Below, piece by piece: positions 1 through 5,218 of a stretch of 9,345 nucleotides of DNA (within the stretch, counting starts at the first letter, position 1; each line of letters starts with the position of its first letter). This DNA comes from UBA1774 sp045628925 (GTDB taxonomy: Bacteria; Bacillota; Clostridia; Oscillospirales; Oscillospiraceae). Under the pieces are notes generated by a model. The model was given only the letters and a program-made list of their open reading frames with translations, was not told the DNA's origin and made no database searches. The position numbers and the translations under genes are program-made. The stretch lies in assembly GCA_045628925.1 (NCBI GenBank), contig JAZQQF010000002.1:1-9345 (forward strand). The letters run 5' to 3'.

Positions 1-87
1 TACTTCTGCCCGGACAGCAAGGATTGCCGCCCCGACCATCTGGTCTTCAACCGCAGCGTGGCGCTGAAGGTCAGCTATCATAAGTAA
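1..87 (+). CDS. C-terminal end of an unrecognised protein (5' partial)
   Basis: Frame 1 is open from the window edge to a TAA at 85-87 and encodes the last 28 residues of a protein whose start lies outside the window. The visible tail is rich in polar residues and has two cysteines (residues 3 and 9 of the fragment) in a short Cys-Pro-Asp ... Asp-Cys-Arg-Pro-Asp-His stretch, ending in Tyr-His-Lys. There is no membrane segment or known motif, so I cannot assign a family or function. The reading is supported by codon usage like that of the downstream genes and by the hairpin cluster that begins just after the stop. No homologous tail elsewhere in the window helps. Confidence 0.6.
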   Translation, partial: YFCPDSKDCRPDHLVFNRSVALKVSYHK

Positions 88-90
88 GCG

Positions 91-189
91 ATATCGGGCG
101 CGCTGCATCGCAGCGCGCCCGGCGATATTCGTCCTTCGGACGAGCGAAAACGCTGACGCGGCGAAATTCGCTGCGGCGAGCGGAGGCGT
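91..189. repeat. Cluster of three GC-rich hairpins after the first gene
   Basis: Three inverted repeats sit back to back. The first is a perfect 11-bp stem (GGGCGCGCTGC 96-106, GCAGCGCGCCC 110-120, 3-nt loop ATC), flanked by a second matching pair ATATC (91-95) and GATAT (124-128). The second is TCGTCC (129-134) with GGACGA (138-143). The third is CGCGGCG (157-163) with CGCTGCG (169-175, one G-U pair, loop AAATT), enclosed by ACGC (150-153) and GCGT (186-189). None has a T-run directly after it, so this is not a classical intrinsic terminator. Such multi-hairpin blocks behind stop codons are typical of dispersed intergenic repeats (REP/BIME-like) or RNA 3'-end stabilisers. Which one applies here is inference. 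Confidence 0.55.
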
Positions 190-213
190 CTTGAATCGGG
201 AATATGGGAAGGC

Positions 214-245
214 CCGCCGCTGCCCGGCAGGTCTTCTCTTTTTTT
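214..245 (+). terminator. Possible intrinsic terminator upstream of the MATE gene
   Basis: A short imperfect stem is formed by CC (214-215) plus GCCG (216-219) with CGGC (225-228) plus GG (230-231), with A229 bulged and a 5-nt loop. It is followed by a T-rich stretch that ends in seven consecutive T residues (239-245). The shape fits a weak rho-independent terminator for the plus-strand gene that ends at 87. The stem is short, so the call is tentative. Confidence 0.35.
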
Positions 246-269
246 CTTCGGAAAATAGCATCCTATACA

Positions 270-298
270 TTGAAATCCACGGGCGGGTATGGTAAACT
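270..298 (+). promoter_or_regulatory. Predicted sigma-A promoter of the MATE gene
   Basis: TTGAAA (270-275) is followed after exactly 17 bp by TAAACT (293-298), with a TGG just before the -10 box (290-292) that gives an extended -10. Transcription would start near 305, leaving a leader of about 33 nt before the ATG at 338. Confidence 0.55.
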
Positions 299-337
299 GG
301 TTTCAAAAAGAAAACGGGAGGAAGCGCAGAAGCGAGT

Positions 338-1810
338 ATGGAAGCGGTAAAGAGTAAGAAAAGCGTCAAGCCCATCACGCTGGACAAGATCGCGTGGGGA
401 ACGGACGAGACGCTGGAAGCGGAATATTCCAAATCCCGGAAGGAACGGCGGGAGCTGCCGGATACCATCACGTCCCGGGAGCTGTATCACGATATCGTTC
501 AGATCGCGTGGCCTTCGCTGTGCGAGCTGTTCCTGACCAGTCTGGTCAACATGGTGGATACCATGATGGTGGGCGGCCTCGGGGCGGACGCCATCAGCGC
601 CGTCAGCATCGCAACGCAGCCGAAGTTCCTGTTCCTGAACCTCATTATGGCGCTGAACACCGGCACCACCGCCATGGTCTCCCGCGCCCGCGGGATGCAG
701 GATCAGGAGCGGGCCAACAAAATTCTCCGGCAGAGCATGGTGCTGTGCACCCTCATCGGCATCCTCAGCGCCATCGCGGGCTACGTGCTGGCCCAGCCGC
801 TCATCGTCTTTATGGCGAACGGCGGATTGGATGAAAACGTCATCCGGCAGGGAACGGTCTACCTGCGCATCCAGTTCCTGTTCTTCCCCATAAACGCATG
901 GACGAGCGTCATCACAGCGGCCTTGAAGGGCACCGGGCAGGCGAAGCCCAGCATGGTCTACAATACCGTGGCGAATCTGGTGAACATCTGCTTCAACTGG
1001 CTCCTCATCAACGGCAACTGGGGCTTCCCGCGCATGGAAGTGGCGGGCGCCTCGCTGGCTACCGGCATCGGGCAGACCGTGGGCTTCGGCATCGCCCTGT
1101 GGTGCGCTTTCTCCGGAAGGTTCTACTGCACGATGCACATGAAGAACCTGCTGAAATTCGACAACGATATCATCTCCGGCATCGTGAAGGTGGGCATCCC
1201 CAGCATGATCGAGCAGCTCATCATGCGCTTCGGCGTCATCTTCTATACCCGCACCGTGGCGGCGCTTGGCAGCGTGGAATACGCGACGCACAACATCTGC
1301 ATGAACATCCAGTCCATGAGCTTCATGATCGGTCAGGGCTTCGCGGTGTCCTCCACCTCGCTGGTGGGGCAGAGTCTCGGCAAGAAGCGGCCCGATATGG
1401 CGGAGCATTATTCCCGCCGCTGCCGCAATATGGGCTTCTACGTGGCTGTCGCCATCGGCATCCTGTTCTTCATCTTCCGGCGATTCCTGGTGGGCCTGTA
1501 TAACCGGGATGAGCAGATCCTGGAGATCGGCTCCTACCTGATGATCTACGTGGCCATCCTCCAGCCCTTCCAGGCGAACCAGTTCATTCTGGGCGGCTCC
1601 CTCCGCGGCGCGGGCGACACGAAGTTCACCGCCATGGTCATGCTCATCACCATCGTGGGCATCCGTACCGCGCTGGCCTACGTGCTGGTGACCCTGATGC
1701 AGACCGGACTGACCGGTGCGTGGATCGCCCTCTGCGCCGACCAGATCGCCCGCAGCTTCATCATCATGGCGCGCTACAATCGCGGCAAGTGGAAGAAGAT
1801 CAGGCTGTAA
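338..1810 (+). CDS. MATE family multidrug/Na+ efflux transporter
   Basis: This 490-aa integral membrane protein should export cationic drugs or metabolites in exchange for Na+ or H+ across the cytoplasmic membrane, as known for the MATE (NorM/DinF-type) family. The sequence shows the two-fold repeat of that family: the loop ALKGTGQAKPS near residues 195-205 in the N-lobe and its counterpart SLRGAGDTK near 421-429 in the C-lobe, plus VGQSLGKKRPD near 343-353. Hydrophobic segments alternate along the chain (roughly 12). The first ~48 residues are a highly charged Lys/Arg/Glu-rich extension ahead of the first membrane segment, which makes the protein somewhat longer than the usual ~450 aa. The start at 338 is the only ATG before residue 72 and follows GGGAGG (316-321), though at a long spacing of 16 nt. 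It has its own promoter and a strong terminator, so it is probably monocistronic. The transported substrate cannot be inferred. Confidence 0.93.
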   Translation: MEAVKSKKSVKPITLDKIAWGTDETLEAEYSKSRKERRELPDTITSRELYHDIVQIAWPSLCELFLTSLVNMVDTMMVGGLGADAISAVSIATQPKFLFLNLIMALNTGTTAMVSRARGMQDQERANKILRQSMVLCTLIGILSAIAGYVLAQPLIVFMANGGLDENVIRQGTVYLRIQFLFFPINAWTSVITAALKGTGQAKPSMVYNTVANLVNICFNWLLINGNWGFPRMEVAGASLATGIGQTVGFGIALWCAFSGRFYCTMHMKNLLKFDNDIISGIVKVGIPSMIEQLIMRFGVIFYTRTVAALGSVEYATHNICMNIQSMSFMIGQGFAVSSTSLVGQSLGKKRPDMAEHYSRRCRNMGFYVAVAIGILFFIFRRFLVGLYNRDEQILEIGSYLMIYVAILQPFQANQFILGGSLRGAGDTKFTAMVMLITIVGIRTALAYVLVTLMQTGLTGAWIALCADQIARSFIIMARYNRGKWKKIRL

Positions 1811-1825
1811 ATCACGCAGAATACG

Positions 1826-1857
1826 AATCACCCCTCCGAAACCGGAGGGGTGATTTT
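1826..1857 (+). terminator. Strong intrinsic terminator between convergent genes
   Basis: There is a perfect 13-bp stem: AATCACCCCTCCG (1826-1838) pairs with CGGAGGGGTGATT (1843-1855) around an AAAC loop, and the 3' arm runs into TTTT (1854-1857). It lies 15 nt after the MATE stop codon and 10 nt from the stop of the opposing kinase gene. In the minus direction it is followed by fewer T residues, so it may work better for the MATE transcript but could serve both. Confidence 0.85.
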
Positions 1858-1866
1858 CTGTCTGAT

Positions 1867-2529
1867 TCAGAATCGGAACGTCCGCATGAGTTCAGCGTGA
1901 ATGTCCTCCACACTGCGCATTTCCCCGTCCCGATAGCAGCGAATACGATCCCAGCCCAGCTTTTCCGCGCAGAACTCCGCGGCCTCCTGCGAGCGCAGCA
2001 GATAGGCGGTGTTCGCTTCGTGGATGTCCTTTTTCGTATCGTCGCCCGCGTAGCGCTCGTGCATGAGCTTCTGGCTTTCTTCCACGTCCACCTGCAGGTA
2101 GAGGACCTGATCCGGCGCGGGGATGCCCATGATGCGGTACTCAAAGTCAAAGAGCCAGTTCAGATAACTGTCCCACGAAGCCTTGTCCTGCAGCTTGCAG
2201 CATTGATGCACCGCATTGGAGGTGGTGTACCGGTCCGCAATGACGATGCCGCCGGAACGGTAGAACGGCCCCCAGTCCTTCCGAAAGGAGGCAAAACGGT
2301 CCACCGCGAAGAAGGTGGAGGCGGCGTAGGCGTTCACATCGCCGGGATCGGAGCCGAACTCCCCGGCGAGATACATTTTCACCAGCGCGGAAGAATCGCT
2401 CTGATAGTTGGGGAAGGAGATGCGCCGCACCTTCCGGCCCTGCCGCTCCAGCGCTTCGGCCAAAAGCGCGCTCTGGGTGGCCTTGCCGCTGCCGTCCAGT
2501 CCCTCGATGACGATGAGTTTTCCGTCCAT
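1867..2529 (-). CDS. tmk: Thymidylate kinase (dTMP kinase)
   Basis: This 220-aa cytoplasmic enzyme phosphorylates dTMP to dTDP with ATP, an essential step of dTTP synthesis. The P-loop is at residues 10-18 (GLDGSGKAT) directly after the hydrophobic strand KLIVIE, the family arrangement. The DRY motif with its TTSNAVHQ continuation lies near residues 99-110 and matches the dTMP-binding region. A later segment, PDQVLYLQVDVEES, matches the strand before the LID. Ala17 stands where many P-loop kinases have Ser or Thr after the lysine. An ATG 45 nt further upstream (2574) is in frame, but it has no ribosome site and lies within the promoter spacer. The ATG at 2529 has GGAGGA 7 nt ahead, so I use it. 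The gene is monocistronic with its own promoter. The length is slightly above the common 205-215 aa. A broader deoxynucleoside monophosphate kinase role is the main alternative. Confidence 0.9.
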   Translation of the reverse strand: MDGKLIVIEGLDGSGKATQSALLAEALERQGRKVRRISFPNYQSDSSALVKMYLAGEFGSDPGDVNAYAASTFFAVDRFASFRKDWGPFYRSGGIVIADRYTTSNAVHQCCKLQDKASWDSYLNWLFDFEYRIMGIPAPDQVLYLQVDVEESQKLMHERYAGDDTKKDIHEANTAYLLRSQEAAEFCAEKLGWDRIRCYRDGEMRSVEDIHAELMRTFRF

Positions 2530-2536
2530 ATCCCGT

Positions 2537-2542
2537 TCCTCC
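2537..2542 (-). promoter_or_regulatory. Ribosome binding site fixing the tmk start
   Basis: GGAGGA on the minus strand ends 7 nt before the ATG at 2529. This favours that start over the in-frame ATG at 2574, which has no such site. Confidence 0.8.
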
Positions 2543-2559
2543 GCAAGGTGTTTTCCTAC

Positions 2560-2588
2560 ATCATAGCGATTCATTCCCGGTTTGTAAA
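2560..2588 (-). promoter_or_regulatory. Predicted sigma-A promoter of tmk
   Basis: On the minus strand TTTACA (2588-2583) and TATGAT (2565-2560) are separated by exactly 17 bp. Transcription should begin near 2553, giving a leader of about 24 nt. The upstream candidate ATG at 2574 would not be transcribed from it. Confidence 0.75.
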
Positions 2589-2601
2589 GCGCTGAAGGAC
2601 A

Positions 2602-2631
2602 GAAAATCTCCCCCGGCGGCAGCCGGGGGAG
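2602..2631 (-). terminator. Intrinsic terminator of the oxidoreductase / zinc-ribbon operon
   Basis: A perfect 10-bp GC-rich stem (CTCCCCCGGC 2608-2617 with GCCGGGGGAG 2622-2631, 4-nt loop) is followed on the minus strand by ATTTTCT (2607-2601). It begins 12 nt after the stop of the zinc-ribbon gene and lies just upstream of the tmk promoter, separating the two transcripts. Confidence 0.85.
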
Positions 2632-2643
2632 CAGCGGAGACGC

Positions 2644-3093
2644 TTACTTGAGGAAGTTCAGCTTCTTGACGATGGCAGGCTCCTTGGCCTTGCCGGAGCA
2701 GACCTGGAAGAAGCAGATGATGCGGACGACCAGCAGGATGAGCATACAGACCGCACCGGCGATGGGCACGATGATGGTGATGCCCAGCACGGCGGAGACG
2801 ATGCCGATGATCGTTTCGCAGATCGCCAGCTTCAGGAACTGCCGCACGTGGAACGCGGCGTAGGGGGATTCCGTTTTGGCCAGCAGGGCGACGATGACGC
2901 CGATGATGCCCATCAGGTAGGGCAGCATGGCAAAGACCTTGTTTTCGGAGACGTCGGCGGCGTCAAACTCCTCCGTGTGGTCGGTGGGGTCGGGTACGTA
3001 GGCCGGGGCGGGAACGGCGAAGACCGCGCCGCAGCTTGCGCAGCCAGTCGCGCCGTCTTCCAGCTGAGAACCGCAGTTGGGACAGAATTTCAT
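2644..3093 (-). CDS. Small zinc-ribbon membrane protein of unknown function
   Basis: The 149-aa product starts with a zinc-ribbon: Cys4-Pro-Asn-Cys7 and Cys18-Ala-Ser-Cys21, the double CxxC knuckle seen in many Firmicute zinc_ribbon-type proteins. A Pro/Asp/Glu-rich linker (about 28-50) follows, then three hydrophobic segments (about 54-72, 88-110 and 111-132). The stretch YAAFHVRQFLKLAI (about 78-91) resembles the short loop of DUF4870/Tic20-like small membrane proteins. The fold is therefore a cytosolic metal-binding head on a membrane anchor. The molecular role is unknown. AAGGAG sits 8 nt ahead of the ATG. The gene follows the flavin oxidoreductase by only 39 nt with no terminator between, and an intrinsic terminator lies after it, so the two are very likely co-transcribed. 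Whether the proteins interact is not shown by the sequence. Confidence 0.85.
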   Translation of the reverse strand: MKFCPNCGSQLEDGATGCASCGAVFAVPAPAYVPDPTDHTEEFDAADVSENKVFAMLPYLMGIIGVIVALLAKTESPYAAFHVRQFLKLAICETIIGIVSAVLGITIIVPIAGAVCMLILLVVRIICFFQVCSGKAKEPAIVKKLNFLK

Positions 3094-3132
3094 GTTGTTT
3101 GCTCCTTTCCGAATATGTGAATTGGGTGTACC

Positions 3133-5073
3133 TTACAGATTTTTGGCGATGGCGTCGGCCATGGAGGTGGCCTGCAGGATGTTCTTCGGGGTGGTGCAGT
3201 CGCCCAGCACATAGAACTCCGGCGCGCAGAAGCGCAGGGCCTCCGCTTCCTCCCGCAGGGGCTTCTGACCCATGGCGCAGATGACCGTGTCGGCGGGGAA
3301 GAAGCACTCCTCGCCGTCCTTCACGCCGGTGACGCCGCTCTCGTCCAGCTTCTCGACCTTCGTGCCCAGCTTGAGCGCGATGTGCTTTTCCCGAATTTCC
3401 ACGTTCAGCGCGTTCTGATGGAGGATGTTCCCGCCGTTGTTCAGCGCGGGCAGCATCTCCACGACGGTGACCTCCCGGCCCAGCCCGGCCAGATGGATGG
3501 CAAGCTCGATGCCCACGAGGCCGCCGCCCAGCACCACGACCTTCTGACCGACTTCGTCCACGTGCTGATAAGCGTATTCCGCCACCAGCACGTTCTTCCC
3601 GTCCATGCCGGGGATGGGGGGCACACTGGGCCTTGCGCCCAGCGCGGCGATGAGCACATCGGGCCCAAGCTCCTGCGCCAGCTGGGGGGTGACGGCGGTG
3701 TTCAGCCGCACCTCGATGGCGCGCTTCGCCACCTGACGGCGCTGGTAATCGAGATAAGCGTGAATTTTCTGCTTGAAGGGGACGCCCTCCTCGCAGGTGA
3801 GCGCGCCGCCCAGCTGGTCGTTCTTTTCGCAGAGGACGACCTTGTGGCCCCGGTCAGCGCAGGCGATGGCCGCCTGCATCCCGCCGATGCCGCCGCCCGC
3901 GATGAGCACGGTCTTGCGTTCCTTCGCTTCGGGGAGGCTCCTGCTAGCCAATTCCCGGCCGATGACCGGGTTCACGGCGCAGTAGATCTGCCCGTTGGTG
4001 ATGAGGTGGGAGAAGCAGGTGAGGCAGCGCAGGCAGGGGCGGATCTCCTCCGCCTTTCCGGCGCGGGCCTTGTTGGGCAGCTGGGGATCGGCCAGCAGGG
4101 CACGGGCCATTTCGATCACGTCCGCCTTGCCGGAAGCGATGATCTCCTCCAGCAGCGCCGGGTCGCAGTGTGCGCCCACGGTGGCCACCGGCACCTTCAC
4201 GTGGGGCTTGATGGCCGCGGCGAAGCCCACGTTGCAGCTGTCCTCCGAGAAGATGGAGGGATGGGTCACGCAGAACACGTCCGGGTTCTCATGGTGACCG
4301 GCGGAAACGTGCAGCAGGTCGCAGTGCCCGTCCAACTGCTTTGCGATGGCGATGCCCTCGTCCAGATCGTAGCCCTCCGGGGTGACCTCGCTGCCGGAGA
4401 TGCGCACCTCGATGGGGAAGCCGGGGCCGACGCGCTTCCGAATGGCGTCCAGCACGGCGATGGGCATCCGGCAGCGGTTCTCCACGCTGCCGCCCCATTT
4501 GTCGGTGCGGGTGTTCACCTTGCTGCTGAGCCACTGGCTCAGACCCCAGCCGTGGCCCATGTGGACGGTGACCATGCCGAAGCCGCAGGATTTCAGAAAC
4601 GCCGCCCCGTCGGCAAAGCGGGCGATGGTGGCCTCGATGACCTCCTCGGGCATTTCCTGATATTCCTCGCCCATGGCGTTCACGCCGGAGACGGGGCCGT
4701 AGATGATATTCCCGGCGGCATAGGAGGTGTGGGCGTAGATGCCCGCGTGGGTCAGCTCGGCGGAGGCCACGCAGCCATAGCGGCTGACGCCGGTGGTGAG
4801 CATATTGAAAGCGTGATGGTTGCGCATATCGTCCGCCCGGACCATGTGCTCCCCGTAAAGCCCGTTCACACTGTCCACCGCGCATTCGCCCATGCAGATG
4901 GAGGCGGCGCCGCCCCGGGCCTTTTCCTCATAGAAGGCCACGTATTCGGCGGTGGGACGGTTCAGGGAATCCAGGCTTCTGCCGGAGATGGGGGAGGCGA
5001 AGATGCGGTTGCGAAACCACTGTTTCCCCAGCTGGATGGGGGAGAACAGATGGGGATACGGACACTCGTACAT
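3133..5073 (-). CDS. FMN/4Fe-4S/FAD oxidoreductase, 2,4-dienoyl-CoA reductase / 2-enoate reductase class
   Basis: This 646-aa cytoplasmic enzyme has the three-part build of FadH, 2-enoate reductase, BaiCD/BaiH and trimethylamine dehydrogenase. An old-yellow-enzyme TIM barrel that binds FMN spans about 1-340, with HMGHGW at 171-176 and SKVNTRTDKWGGSVENR near 184-200. A 4Fe-4S site follows: Cys347, Cys350, Cys353 and Cys365 (CX2CX2CX11C). The FAD/NAD(P)H part (about 387-646) has GGGIGG at 393-398, a second dinucleotide fold GGGLVG at 516-521 ending in Glu539 (an acidic residue that favours NADH), and VLGDC near 622-626. Electrons would pass NADH to FAD to Fe-S to FMN to an activated C=C bond. 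His171 and His174 match the substrate-anchoring pair of OYE enzymes, but Trp176 stands where YqjM and FadH have the active-site Tyr. AAGGAG lies 7 nt before the ATG. It is the first gene of an operon with the zinc-ribbon gene and lies downstream of a CoA-transferase. The substrate is open: enoate, enoyl-CoA, steroid or another enone. Confidence 0.9.
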   Translation of the reverse strand: MYECPYPHLFSPIQLGKQWFRNRIFASPISGRSLDSLNRPTAEYVAFYEEKARGGAASICMGECAVDSVNGLYGEHMVRADDMRNHHAFNMLTTGVSRYGCVASAELTHAGIYAHTSYAAGNIIYGPVSGVNAMGEEYQEMPEEVIEATIARFADGAAFLKSCGFGMVTVHMGHGWGLSQWLSSKVNTRTDKWGGSVENRCRMPIAVLDAIRKRVGPGFPIEVRISGSEVTPEGYDLDEGIAIAKQLDGHCDLLHVSAGHHENPDVFCVTHPSIFSEDSCNVGFAAAIKPHVKVPVATVGAHCDPALLEEIIASGKADVIEMARALLADPQLPNKARAGKAEEIRPCLRCLTCFSHLITNGQIYCAVNPVIGRELASRSLPEAKERKTVLIAGGGIGGMQAAIACADRGHKVVLCEKNDQLGGALTCEEGVPFKQKIHAYLDYQRRQVAKRAIEVRLNTAVTPQLAQELGPDVLIAALGARPSVPPIPGMDGKNVLVAEYAYQHVDEVGQKVVVLGGGLVGIELAIHLAGLGREVTVVEMLPALNNGGNILHQNALNVEIREKHIALKLGTKVEKLDESGVTGVKDGEECFFPADTVICAMGQKPLREEAEALRFCAPEFYVLGDCTTPKNILQATSMADAIAKNL

Positions 5074-5122
5074 AATGATGCTCCTTATCTGTCAGTCTCG
5101 CGGATATGTTTTTACAGAGAAT

Positions 5123-5151
5123 ACTATATTCCATCGGCCGCGCTTTGTAAA
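5123..5151 (-). promoter_or_regulatory. Predicted sigma-A promoter of the oxidoreductase operon
   Basis: On the minus strand TTTACA (5151-5146) is followed after 17 bp by TATAGT (5128-5123). The predicted start is near 5116, with a leader of about 43 nt. The -35 box is identical to that of tmk. It lies after the CoA-transferase terminator, so the oxidoreductase can be expressed independently. Confidence 0.75.
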
Positions 5152-5179
5152 GGCGAAACGGAAAATTCACGCCTGCCGG

Positions 5180-5213
5180 AAAAACTACGCCTCCGGGAGC
5201 ATCTCCCGGAGGC
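5180..5213 (-). terminator. Intrinsic terminator of the CoA-transferase gene
   Basis: A perfect 11-bp stem (GCCTCCGGGAG 5189-5199 with CTCCCGGAGGC 5203-5213, 3-nt loop) starts 5 nt after the CoA-transferase stop. On the minus strand it is followed by GTAGTTTTT, with five T residues at 5184-5180. Confidence 0.85.
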
Positions 5214-5218
5214 ATCAC

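Noticed and set aside
263..1831. A 522-codon minus-strand frame opposite the MATE gene
   Set aside because: Its composition (His/Asp/Glu/Gln repeats) is the usual mirror of GC-rich coding DNA, it shows no family motifs, and the plus-strand MATE protein is unmistakable.
2530..2574. A longer thymidylate kinase starting at 2574
   Set aside because: That ATG has no ribosome site and lies inside the predicted promoter spacer; the ATG at 2529 has an ideal GGAGGA at 7 nt.
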